NCBI GenBank assembly: GCA_038380795.1
Contig: CM076270.1
Span: forward strand, 18,554,001 to 18,618,000
DNA: 64,000 bases
Direction of reading: 5' to 3'
DNA from: Pyrocephalus nanus
Taxonomy: Eukaryota > Chordata > Aves > Passeriformes > Tyrannidae
The notes beneath the pieces were generated by a model, which searched no databases, had not been told where the DNA came from, and saw only the letters and a program-made list of their open reading frames with translations. This document shows, in pieces, positions 28,401-39,700 of this stretch; within the stretch, counting starts at the first letter, position 1, and each line of letters starts with the position of its first letter. The position numbers were made by a program, and so were the translations under genes.

Positions 28401-30559
28401 TCCTCAGCAGATGAGCTGGGAATGGGAAACTGGTGTGGCTCTGAATATTTGGGAAAGAACATATTCATCCATGGCAGGCTTCCCAGGTGAGCAAAGGGAA
28501 AACCGACAGAGAGAGCTGCACAGTGGGATTCTGCCTGGCAAAATGTGAAGTGGCACTGGACAAAAGAGTGGCTGAGGACATGGAGGGGCCTTCCACAACT
28601 GTCTGTACAACCGGCTTTCCTCCCATCGCTCTGCACTACCACACTTATTTAAAAGTAAACAAAACAACAAAAACTTTTCAGAAATATATTCCTCCAGAGG
28701 TCAGCCATTTGTCTGGGCAGCTTTAGCAGCCAGAAAAAGACCACGCATTCCACACTTCTGGGAACACTTCTCCATTTTTTTTCATTTTATGTTTTAACAC
28801 AGATAACTTCAAAGGAGATAAGGCATTTCACACACACGGGTGACTGAACACAAGTACTGCTCTCACAGTCACACACATTCAACTCCCTGAAAAGCTGACA
28901 AATTAATTCTATTTAATTTATAGCAAAGCTCTATCTTAGCTATTTTTAAGTGTCACGTTTCAAATCTTGCAGGGTTTGCAGTTAAACTTACAGTTACATT
29001 CTCTTAGTAAGAAAAATGAATTTGTTATCAATAAATACTGACTAAAAAAATACCTAACAGGGCAAGGATCAAAAGCACAGAGCAGTTTTTCCCTGATGCA
29101 GCCATTTCCCACACATGGCAGTAGATATCTGAACGTTTTAAAACAACCCCAAGTAGTAACTAATAAATAACTTCATCCAAAGATGTTTGTGAACTTGGAA
29201 AACCATGTTACAATAATACTGCAGTTCTGTACTAATTATAACTTGCCAATTTTTGAACTGTCTTGCTATATTTAACCTTTTGGTGATGAATTCTCTGAGT
29301 GTTTGAAGGGGAGGATTACAGAGCAAACAGATCTTCAGAAAGTAACTCTGAATTTAATTACAAGTAGCAGATTTTCAATAAACAGAAAGATTAACTACAA
29401 CATGTAGCAATATCCCCCAGAATTTTGTGCTTTTCTGGATAGGCTTAAAATTTGCCTTAAAAAGTGAGAAACTTTTTGCTGTGTCTTTTGGTTATATGAA
29501 GCATCAGCTGGAATACTCAAAACAAGGGAGTTACAAAGCAAATTGCAGTTGTTTATTTAAACCTAAGCAATTTACTTCCTAAATTAACACTGCCTGAAGA
29601 AAAGAGGCCATGAAGGCTCTTGAGGAATGACCACAGTTATTCCTGTAAACACACGGTATTTTGGCTGCTTCCAGTTTGGATCAAGCCTGAATCCAATCCT
29701 TCATAAGGGGTATTTAAATAGGGACAAACGAATATGTCATTTTATCACAAGGTGCAGTAAGGAAAGCACATAAATCTGCTCAGGCTAAAGAAAGCCCAAA
29801 CTCACATGACACCAGGGTAAGCCTGAGGTACCCCCCGCTCGTGTGTTTAACAGCCCAGCTCAAGCCCGTTAAAATAATTCAAGACAGCCTCATCTTCTAA
29901 TTTAACCTTTGTGTTTGCACTGGGGGGATGGGGAGGGATCTCAGCATAAAGTTTCACCTTCTAACTGCAGATATTCATCTTCCTTCTGGCTCACACCTCT
30001 GCACCTCGTGGTGCCAGAAGGATGGTACTGAGAGAGAGCAAAGAGAGGGCCCAGATGGAAGGGAAGGGGAGCTGAACTTGCACACAATTCAGACTAATTA
30101 ACTCCCCCAATTAGACAACAAACTGGGGAAGTAGCATTTTCTGAGAACAAAGAGCAAAAGGAATTTTACATCTTGCTTAGGGTTTATCTACAGCCATGGT
30201 GAACACCGTGACTTAGGACCACTGAACAACTAAACAGGTTTTTGTCCAATGTCATTAATATCCAGTTTCAGCCTGCAGCTAAGAAGTCATAAAAGTACAT
30301 GTAACCCAAAAAATTGCTAAATTTATCAGATTTCAAGTGTACAGTGTAGAAATTACAAGATTGAAATTCAACTCATATTTCTGCCTTGCGCATTATTCAC
30401 ATAAATAGCTGCAGGCTGTTGTGGAACTATTTAATTTTGAAGGAGCAGATGAGTCAAATCTTATTTTTGATAGGTAGCTGCAAGATGCCTCCAATTAGAC
30501 CACGATAATCATACTTTAATAGCTGCTCTTGTAATTAAACCATATTACAAAGTGTCACA

Positions 30560-30660
30560 AGTACAGAAAAGCAGGGCCAGAAGGGAATTCAAAAGGTCAC
30601 CAGGCTCCTTCCTGCCCCCTGCTTCAAACCACCATCAGCTATTAGAGTTCTGGAACTCTA
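30560..30660 (-). mobile_element. Possible ancient CR1-family remnant beside a long A run
   Basis: The segment around GGGCCAGAAGGGAATTCAAA, AGGTCACCAGG and TGCCCCCTGC resembles the complement of older amniote CR1 tails (pattern CTGGAAGGGACCTCAAGAGGTCATC...CCCCTGC). The match is diverged and lacks the terminal repeat. It ends at the A50 run at 30663. This is a family-level guess. Confidence 0.4.
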
Positions 30661-30661
30661 C

Positions 30662-30662
<1 letters not shown>

Positions 30663-30712
<50 letters not shown>
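30663..30712. repeat. A50 homopolymer
   Basis: Fifty consecutive A in CAB39 intron 1, the longest homopolymer in the window. The sequence before it resembles an old CR1 tail, but no processed gene copy is recognisable. Confidence 0.95.
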
Positions 30713-30716
<4 letters not shown>

Positions 30717-32169
30717 TATTTTAGCAAGTGTCAAAAGCCTCTAAGCATATACAGAGATTATGAGCTTTCAGAAACGTCTTACAGAAAAATTAAGGCTGCA
30801 AACAACTCATTAAAAAAATCTGCAAAAAAAAAATCAATAAAGAACTGATTCGGAAGGGAGGACACTGGTCAGTAATGATAATATTCACCAAAATGCCCTA
30901 AAAAAAAAAACCCTAGGAAGTGCAGCATGTACAGGACAACTGTCAGGTCTCAACTGCCATCCATTAATTAATGAGAGGCCACAAAATGCAAAATAGATAC
31001 CATTCCCTCCTGAATAAATGTTTCATAAAACCAATCAAGGAATTCCAGGAGGTGGAGTTTTAATATTATCACACCCCTCTGGGAATATACATTTGCCTGC
31101 ACTTGATGATACCCAAAGAGCATCATTATCTCTCAAAGACATACTGTCACAAAGTATTGCTCAACTGGCACTTTTATTTAGTATCCTTTATTTGTATAAA
31201 TACATATATCTTAAAATTTATCAATCCGGGTTTTCAATTCCTCACCTACAACCACTCATTACAGGCACGCAGAAGGCAGCAAAGTTCCAGAACTCTGTGT
31301 CAACACATAGAAGAGAATGCAATTAACTTAAGGAAAAGAACCAATGCTATCAGCATTGAGAAACATTCAGCAGCATCTCAGTTCACACATACAAACTCAC
31401 ATTCCAAGACTTTACCAAGGTACCTCTGTCTGACCAAGGAAAGCCCCCAACAACTGGTATATCACACCACAACTTACTAAATACAAATAAATTTAAGTCA
31501 AGTGCCTACTAGCTGGCTAACTCAGCAATTTCTCACACCACAAGAGAACCATGAAGCTGTGAGATACAATATTCTTACAACAGCGAGTCCAGGACAGGCA
31601 GAATCCTACCAAGACACAGTGCCATGTGCCATCATGCCACTTACAGATCAGATTAGCTAAAAAATTTGCACAGGACAACTGAAAACTAAAAAAAAATGCA
31701 GTTATTCCTGACCCCAGAACAGGTACCATGTTTATTCTACTTCACAGAATATTTCCTGGTATTTTTTTTGTCCCCAGTTAAAGGCATGTGCCCTATCAAC
31801 AGGTATTAGGTAACAGCTATTAATTAAAGGCACATAATGTTTTAGATAGTAAAAAATCTATTATTTAAAAGCTTTGATACCAAGGCACAAGCTCAGGATG
31901 TTAAATTTCCTCTGACAGTCTATGATTGCATGAGCTCTCCGTGCTAAAAAGGAAGACACACTTCCTGATGAGAGGAAAACACAGGGCCTTGAACTAAGAG
32001 ATTCTGACAGGTAAGTTTAAAAAAAAAAACAAAACCACAAGCATAAAAAGACTTTTCAATATGTTGATGCTAATCAAGTTTCTTTTCTGATCTACGCTGA
32101 AACTGTTCTTCCACACATTGTTACTTGCCTCACTGAAACTGAAGAGCCTCGGTCATGTAATTTAATCTT

Positions 32170-32186
32170 TGACTCATCATGCAAAT
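32170..32186. promoter_or_regulatory. AP-1 site abutting a POU octamer
   Basis: TGACTCA (32170-32176) is a consensus AP-1 site, and ATGCAAAT (32179-32186) is a perfect octamer three bases away. A SOX-type CATTGTT lies at 32116-32122. It is located inside CAB39 intron 1 within 300 bases of the CpG island. Function is not shown. Confidence 0.4.
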
Positions 32187-32257
32187 TAAATCACACCATT
32201 CCCATATTTTAAATAAATCGTGAGTACCTACGTGATCCCTCACCAAAAATTAAAATG

Positions 32258-32293
32258 AAAAAAAAAAAAAAAAAAGAAAAAAAAAATTAAAAA
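32258..32293. repeat. A-rich tract
   Basis: Nearly pure A over about 36 bases, just inside intron 1 about 150 bases below the CAB39 CpG island. Confidence 0.9.
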
Positions 32294-32439
32294 GCCACCA
32301 GCACTGGGTACATCCTGATTTCAGTACCGGTTGTATTTCACAGGGGAAAAAAAAAGAGACAAAACTTTTTTTTCTTCTATTTAACATGCTGTGTTAGCTC
32401 TGTATGGGGCAGTCCGAAGGAACACAGGCTCCGAGCTGC

Positions 32440-33180
32440 CCCCACGCACGGCTCCTGCTGCAGAGGCCCATCGGGGCTCCCAACGGGAACAACAATTGTA
32501 GGAAGAGGCCTCAGCCCAGGACCCCGGGAGGCCGCGCCGGCTCCGAAGCCCGGGCCGGTCCGTGCGGCCACGGCCGCAACAAAGAGCCCCCGGCCCGGCC
32601 CTGCCGCCGTGCCGGGACCGGCGCTGCCCCGGGGGCGGCCCGGCCGCTCCGGGGATCCCCCCGCGCCGCTCCCCGGCGAGCGCTCCCGGCCCGGCACTGG
32701 GAGAGCTCCGGGACCGCGGCGCTGCCTCCCGGGCGGCGCAGCCCCGGCCGTGCCCTTCCCCGCGCGGCTGCCCCGCACCCGCGGCACCCACCCCGGCCCG
32801 GCCGCGCCCGGCCCGGCCGGTCCCCCCGGCAGCCAGGGGGGAGCGGGCCGGGAGCGCGGCGGGCACCGCGCGGGCCGTGCCGCCCGCAGGGCACGGCCGG
32901 GCCCCGCTCCGGACAATGCCCGCGGCCCCCTCCGCCCGGCGGTACCTGCGGCGTGGCGGGCGGGCCCGCCCTGGCGGCTCTGGGCGCTGTGCTCCGGCTG
33001 TCGGTGCGGCAGCGGTGGCCCCGCTCCCCCGGCCCGGCCCGGCCCGTCCCCCCGCCCCGCTCCGCTCCCCGCGCTCCGCTCCGGCCCGGCCCCCGCCCGC
33101 GCTTCCGCCCGCTGCGCCCCGCACTGCCCCCTGCCGGCGCGGAGGACCCGGGGCGGGCCCGGTATCGCCCGGCCCACCCC
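32440..33180. promoter_or_regulatory. CpG-island promoter, most likely of CAB39
   Basis: This stretch is extremely GC-rich and dense in CG dinucleotides, in sharp contrast to AT-rich DNA on both sides. Repeated GGGCGG/CCGCCC-type boxes fit Sp1/KLF binding, and I see no TATA box. Long open frames on both strands are a by-product of the lack of stop codons in GC-rich sequence. Its place upstream of the CAB39 first coding exon, together with a minus-strand splice-donor-like sequence inside it, assigns it to CAB39. A divergent non-coding transcript on the plus strand is possible but not shown. Confidence 0.85.
32946..33130 (-). other. CAB39: Probable non-coding first exon of CAB39
   Basis: On the minus strand a GCAG|GTACC donor-like junction occurs at 32946/32945 inside the CpG island. 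The 11478-11520 UTR exon needs an upstream partner, and this is the best-placed donor seen. The upper end (start site) cannot be fixed from sequence; 33130 is only the approximate edge of the densest CG region. Confidence 0.45.
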
Positions 33181-33249
33181 ACGCCTTCGTTGTTTTCTCG
33201 TTTTACTGTTCGCAGGTTGTTGTTCTTTTTTTTTTTTTTTTCCCTTTAT

Positions 33250-33741
33250 TAGAATCGTGGAATCCTCGAGGTTGGAAGAAACCTTTAGGATCACCCAGTG
33301 CAGCCGTCCACCAGTGTAACCCCTGAACCACATCGCCCAGTGCCACATCCAGACTCCTCTCACTAGGGGCGGTGACCCCACCACCTCCCTGGGAAACCTA
33401 TTCCAATGCCTGAGCAAACTAACAGGGAAAAAAATTGTTGTGCTATCTGATCCGAATCTCCTCTGTCTCGGCTTAAGGCCACTTCCTTTAGTGGTGTCCC
33501 TGCAGGCACGGCAGAAGGGACCAGCCCCACCTCACGGCAGCCTCCTCTCAGATGGTTTGTAGGTACCGACGAGGTCCCCCCCGAGCCTCCTTTTCTCAAG
33601 ACTAAACCAACCCAGCTCCCTGAGGTGTTCCTCATAAGACAGGTTTTCTAGACCTTTCACAAGCCCTGTTGCCCTCCTCTAGACCCGCTCCATTTTAAAG
33701 TGAGGGGCCCAAAGCTGAACACAAAACCCCACGTGCAGCCT
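33250..33741 (-). mobile_element. CR1 LINE 3' end directly upstream of the CAB39 CpG island
   Basis: On the plus strand it starts AGAATCGTGGAATCCTCGAG and runs through the typical CR1 complement. That includes ACCACCTCCCTGGGAAACCT, TTCCAATGCCTGAGCAAACT, the CTCAGATGGTTTGTAG region, and CTGTTGCCCTCCTCTAGACC, then GGGGCCCAAAGCTGAACACA. About 490 bases of CR1 3' sequence survive on the minus strand. A T16 run at 33226-33241 separates it from the CpG island. The distal end abuts a very AT-rich stretch at 33742-33860. Confidence 0.93.
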
Positions 33742-36700
33742 ATTCTTTTATTCTTTATTAGTAGTCAGTATTTTTTAATCAATTATTGTTTAAATTTATT
33801 ATTTGGTATTTATTGATTTATAATTTGCATTTATTGTTCTTTTTCATTATTATTGCCCCCCATCCCCCTCTCTGCCCTGCCCTCCCGCAGACCCTCCTCA
33901 TCCTCTGCACTGTCACAAAGCTCCTTTCTCACATCGTGACCCTCAGGGCTCCTGTGTGGAGTCAGGACTCAGCATTGTGCCTTGGACATGGGCTGAGCGT
34001 CGTGATGCATCCGGTGCTGGTGCATCAGGTGTTGGTGAATTACAGTCTGGAGGTTTTCTGCAGTTCCCATTGCAGCACGGAAGGGCTCCGGGCTGTTTTT
34101 GTGTCCCTGTACATAATACTCATCTATTATTGTCACAGTGACAAATGCAGATTAGCCTGGATTGAGAAGAGCCCACACCTTTCCCAGCAGAGAACAAACT
34201 GATATTGTCCATTAGTGTGGCATAGTACACAATGTTTAAAGAAGAAAAATACATTTTTAATGGAACTTGTCATAAATGTCTTACAAGCCATGAGGCAAAA
34301 CCTCATCCCAGCGGGTCTGCTGCGGTACCACCGTGCAGCAGTGAGGGACCTGCTGGCCTGCTTTCCCAAAATGTCTGTGAGCCCCTTGTGAGCTGACAGC
34401 TTCTGTCTTCAGCTTCTTTTTGATTACGTGTCTCCACATCCCCTTCTGCACTTCCTTGTCACCTTGCTGGGGAGGGTTTGGGCCGGGCTCCTCCATGCAG
34501 TAACGTTTTCCTGCAAGTAGCAGTTGCAGCTCTGAATTCCATGTGTTGTGGTTCCCTGCTTTGCTGTACTGAGGGCAAGTGGTGTCAGTGGGCAAAGCTG
34601 CCTCTTGACCTCTTGGGGGTCTTCTTGGACCAGCCATCTAAGTCAGCTGTGTGCTACAGCTCAGGCATGGAAAAATGCTTCTGATCACACTTGCAGCCAT
34701 CCCTGCAATATAATATATATAATACATTATATTTATATATAGTTCCTTATATCCCCCAAATACCTACTTGCTGTTATATAAAGATGTAAGAGATGCAGCA
34801 ACCCTGGACCTGAAGCAGGCAGGTGTGAGGTGACAGGACTTTTCCAAGCTCACCTGGACCCACAGTGTGCAGTCAGCAAAATGTTGGCAGTTCAAATTGT
34901 TAACCCATAATTAGGCTAAAAACATCCAAATTTAAACAGATAATATTCAGGGTACTGAACAGAGAGAAGAAGAAGTTAAAGGCAAGCACTGGTATAGGGC
35001 TTCAACACCAGCTTCTGGCAAATAGACACTACAAATTACCATTGGAAAAGAGATCATGCAAGAAATGGGTTCAGTGCAATTACTATCCCTACACACTGCA
35101 GGGAAAAATCCCTCAGCACTGAGAGCATGATTTTTCTAAGCTCTTAGAAGCAGGAATTAAATTCAGCACATGAGAGAGCTCTTAGTACATTAACGATTCA
35201 CTAATTCGCAGCCATGACTGAGACATCCATTGTGAATTAATTCATCTTTGCAAATTAGGAAGTGAGTAAACATTAAAAAAAAATTTAAAAAAATCCAGGT
35301 TACTTCACTGGGAAAAAAAGCATAGTTAGAAAGGCAAGCATGCAGGTCCTTTGCTCAGGAGGGACAGAGAGCCTAATGGGATCCTGGGGTTTTCTGCTGC
35401 TGATGGGAGGCCCAAGGAGCCCTGCAGCTCAGCTCCAGCTCCTCTCATCACCATCCCACACCAGCAAATGGCAAAAGTGGGGAAAAACAATATGTCAGCC
35501 TGTGAAATCAGTCCTCCTTCAAGCAGCTCTGTTTTGCTCACCTCTTTTCTTCCTTTGAACTGTACCTCCCGCAGAGTGGCTGTGCCCACATGGAATGCTG
35601 TGGCAGCAGCTGACTCTCCAGGGTTGGCGGCCCTTGGCTCTCCATGAGGCCCAGTAATTCATTGCCTGTTTTATCTCTCCTCTTTTCCAGGGTTATAATT
35701 CAGTAGGACACACGTGCCCTTTCCCACTGAAGGGTGTTTCCTCCTCTCCCCAGTATCCTACTGTGGCAGCAGGTCCCCCCTCTCACCATGACATGGGATA
35801 GAGGTGCTCCTCTGTCACCTGCATGGCCATCTGAAAAGGCACGACACAAATCATCTGAGAAAATAATCTGGGTCATCTTGTCAGCTGTCTGGACAAACAC
35901 ATAAGGAGGAAAGAACAGAACCAATATCCAATTAATGTTTTAACTGGGCATGGGCATGGACTGGTGTGACTCACAGACCAGAGCCCAGGTTCCTTGTTCC
36001 TGACAGGGTGTTTCAGGGAAAAGGCTTTGGGGAGGAAATATTAGAAGCAGAGGCAAGTGTGGATATGCTGAATGTCTTCTACTTCAAGTCTGGCAGAACA
36101 AGAATCCCGAGTCTTTCCATGGACTTTGGACCACGCTGCAGTAGCTGAATTTCATCACCAGGATACAAAAGTGCCTGTGACTGCCCCTGAAACTGTGTTT
36201 CCCCCATTGTCAGAAAAGAAAAACAATTGCCAGAAGAATCATAGGAAAAAAATCCGTTGCAAATTCCTTTCCTGGAGAGCAAGTCCTTTTAATAAAGTTT
36301 TTGCTAGTGTGGAACAATTGAAAGCTATCTACAAAGTGCAGCATCCATTCCAGGGAGAATGTACTACTACTGTCAAAACCAGGTTTCCATCAGCATGGTA
36401 GACATGAAAGGAATTCACAGAAGTCACCCTGAAAAACAGCACTGTAGTAGAAAATATTTCCTGAGCTAAAACAAACAAACAAACAAACAAACAACCTCCC
36501 AGTCCAATAAATACATCCATTAATTTGATAGAACTGGAAGCAAATACACAACAAATCCCAAATCATGCAGAAAGACACGAGGCTGTGAACACTACTGAAA
36601 ATGACTGGTGGTGGGAGTTTTTCTTAGGTGCTTTCCTTGTTCTTTTACATTTTAAAGAAATTACAAACCAAGGTTACTAACTCAGTTCATATTTAAGTAG

Positions 36701-39700
36701 CGCCCATTAAGCTCTGAAGCTCACACCCTCTGAATAACTATGCTGTGCACTTGCTTAGCCCTTTACCCCTTCCAGGGGCTTTGCAGAAACTAATTAATCA
36801 GCTCTTACAGCAGAAACGTGCTGCACTGAAGGGCATGAGCTTAGTGCTGCTGTTCAGCTGGAATGGGGCTCAACTGCTGGGGGGCTGAGTTAACACAGGA
36901 GCCGTTGTCACATCTCTTGACAGCCAAAACTGTGTTGAGCCAGTCTAGCAAATACACACAGGGACATTCCCTGAGACCCTCCAAAGCTTTTTGGGGCCTC
37001 TCCTCCTTCTCCTGATGAGATCCCTGGCTCCTGAGGAGGAGGGCCCCGCAGAGCTCTGCCTGTCCCCACCTTCAACCAGGCACTGCTTTGGGGAAGGGCT
37101 GAGCTCCTCTCCCCTCCCCGGCTCAGCAGGATACACCTTCAAAGAGAGTTTATTTACATTCTCTGGCAAAATTGTATCTTCTGAAAATTGTCCGTGTGCA
37201 GGTGTGAAGGTGCATCACTGTCTGCACGTGTATACACACCTGTACCTGGAATGGGGAGATGGGAGGAAACATCCCCTTGGAAACACGAGACACCCAGCTG
37301 GTTACAGGTATTATTCTGGAAAACTAGGGAGCTCAGGTGTGTCAGGGCCTCTTGTGTTTTTTGACAGAGCAAACCCAAGGTACAGCTCTTAATGTTAAAA
37401 ATAGACAAGAAAGAATAAAAGGGTTGTGATAGTGGGGGGTTGTAAGTATTTTTACATGCCTCATTATGGAGAAGCCAAAACAAGTGTGACCCACCTTCTC
37501 ACAGATCCTGGCTGTTCTTCATCCTGTCAGGGCCCTGGTTCTCCTACCCAGGAGACTTCCTACACCTTTTGGTTCCTCCAGAGGAATAAGAAATGCTCAT
37601 CCCTGTAATAAAAAAACAGTCTCCTAGATACATTTGAAGAGGGAAAAAAAATAAAGAAATTAAATAGGAGAAATGGTTTAAATCAGACAGTATTTGTAAA
37701 CAAAAAAAGCAGTATAAAACTTTTTGCTTTAATTGGTAAAAAATTAGTTACAAAAATACAGATGCAAAAAAAAAATAGCTTAGAGAGAAACATGAGATTT
37801 TACATACAACCCAGGATGGTCTGGGCTCAAAGGACCAGAGACTCTGGGGCTCATGCCCTCCCCTCCTAAACCCTCGTGTTTTCCGCTGTCACAGCAGCAG
37901 CCAGCTGTGCCGAGACTGAACCAGCAAGTGCAAAAAAACACCCAAGTGAGTGTTTCCCCACTTCCTCAGGTGCTGCAACTCCAGCCCTGCAGCAACAGAA
38001 ACAGGCAGCTGGCAGGAAATGCTTCTGGTAAGCCTGGTGCCCCCATGGGCTGTCCCACTGCCCCTGCAGCAGCAGCCCTGCACCCAGCCAGGGCCAAGGA
38101 CGGCACATGGGCAGGAGGGCTGCAGATCACCCTCCCTGCAGAGCATGGATGATGACTGGCCTTGCTGCCTCATTCATGCTGGCAAGGTGTTTTGTGTCAG
38201 GGGGTCAGGATGTGGTGTCACTACATGTATACACACATGCTGTAAAAAGGAAGTGTTGGTGTATGGCCAAGCCAGGACAAAAGCTGCATTTATTCACAGA
38301 AGAGGTAGTTTTCTCACAAAGGTAAAACTTAGATAATTCTGTGGCCTTGAGAATTGAGAAGCTAAGAAGAAACAGGCTGTGTGGGATGTGCAGGGGTGGG
38401 GTACAGGATGCTGAGCCCCAGGTCCCGATGTTTGGGGAGTCAGGCACCCACCTTGCTGTGAAAGCGAATCTTTCTGAATAAACCAAGTATTTGCTACTTT
38501 ATAGATCAGGCTTGTTATCAGGTAACATCTGGTAACATCTCTCAAACACAGAGTGTGAGAATGTCCAGGGCTGCCCTCCTCAATGAAATAACTCCTGGGA
38601 TGCCACGTAAGGAAAGTTTGAGTACCCCCTCGAATGCTCCCTCTAAGCCCCCTATGCCATCTTTGTGAAGTTTAGCTCTTCTCACTCCTACCACCTCTTT
38701 GGCACAGGCAAGGGGCTAACCCTTACCAGCCTGTCACCACCCACACAAACTTATCAGATTTTCTTCTTCCTATATGACTCTTTTGGGCCATGAGCTGTTT
38801 CAAGCTGCAGCTTTCTGGCTGCAAAGCAGCAGGTAAGGCTTCCTGCAGGGCTATGGGGGTTACCAGCTGCTAACCTGCCAGCTGAGAGACAGCTTGAGCA
38901 ATGGCAGGAGCATCAGCCAATCCTTAACACGAAGGCTGGATGGGGGGGTGTGAAAGAAAAGCTGACAATTACTCAGCTAATACCAGCCTTGTAATTATTT
39001 CCTATCCCTGGAGTTCACTCCTGAGGTTGGTAGAGTCAGCTGGTACCCAGGAGGCTGAGCTGGGGCCAGGGAGGTTTGGTGTACTTGGTAAAGGAGGTGA
39101 GAGATGTCAGCAGAATTTCCAGATGTCCAGTGCTACTTTTAGAGATGGATTTTCTCTGTGATGAAAATACTGCATGTAGCACTGTCCAATGCTATATATG
39201 ACCTCTCTCCACTAAATGTCTTTGGAGCAGGTGAACCTTCAACTGCACTCCTACCCCTGCCTACACCATGGTGAGTTGCACAGGATATTGCACACAATAT
39301 TGCCTTGATAGGCCATTACTTACCATAGACATCAAACTCATCTGCCAGATCCCCTGTGCCTCTTCCCCACTCCCCCCACAACTCTCACCCAGCCACAAAC
39401 CCCATCACTGCCCAGCCCTCTGCCAGAAACGGTGACCTGGTACAGACAGTGCCACCCCAGCCCCAAGGATTCCAACACAACGGGGCTTTGGAGCAGCCTT
39501 CCCCAGCACAGCCATGGCTCCCCTTGCTGCAAGCTCTGATGGTGCTCTTGGCCCCACATCCCACTGTGGGTGGCATCTGCTGATCGAGGCTGTGCCCTCA
39601 GCCCATTCTCCTTAACACACCAAGTGACTGCAAGTGCTCTTCTCCACCCCTCAAGCACAACTAAATCATCCCCTGCTTTTTTACCCCTGCTTTTTTCCAG

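Larger units (their letters stand above)
11521..32945 (-). other. CAB39: CAB39 intron 1 (about 21 kb)
   Basis: Inferred from the acceptor at 11521 and the donor-like sequence at 32941-32945 in the CpG island. The content is AT-rich intronic DNA with long A runs (14399-14434, 30663-30712), a plus-strand CR1 at about 22.15-23.09 kb, small CR1 remnants at 25.4 and 30.6 kb, a 30-bp tandem duplication at 21537-21596, and an AP-1/octamer motif pair at 32.17 kb. I saw no additional coding exon. Confidence 0.65.
1..33130 (-). other. CAB39: CAB39 (MO25-alpha) gene, 5' portion, truncated by the window edge
   Basis: CAB39 is the scaffold protein MO25-alpha. With the pseudokinase STRAD it binds and activates the kinase LKB1 (STK11) in the cytoplasm, and it also stimulates STE20-type kinases. 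Two coding exons are visible on the minus strand. Joined in phase 0, they give residues 1-93, starting [10 protein letters not shown] and ending LIDFE. From memory this matches the vertebrate MO25-alpha N-terminus with no difference I can detect. These residues form the first helices of the helical-repeat (armadillo-like) fold. The full protein is about 341 aa, so about 248 residues are encoded beyond position 1. I looked in 1-3421 for the next exon (expected to begin GKKDVAQ) and did not see it. The upper boundary near 33.13 kb is inferred from the CpG island. The paralogue CAB39L is less likely because the residues match CAB39. Confidence 0.95.

Noticed and set aside
30552..30848. Possible processed pseudogene ending in a 50-A tail
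   Set aside because: The sequence before the A run matches no gene I recognise and looks more like an old CR1 end. No target-site duplication was found by eye.
32377..33417. Minus-strand open frame of 346 codons and overlapping long frames on both strands
   Set aside because: They lie in a CpG island where stop codons are rare. All frames stay open at once, and the translations are Gly/Ala/Arg/Pro low complexity with no domain. The 346-codon frame also runs into a CR1 copy.
33786..34202. Plus-strand 138-codon frame after a C/T-rich tract and CAG, as a divergent partner of CAB39
   Set aside because: The first third is AT-rich low complexity, and no domain, upstream exon or start context supports it. 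A non-coding divergent RNA remains possible.
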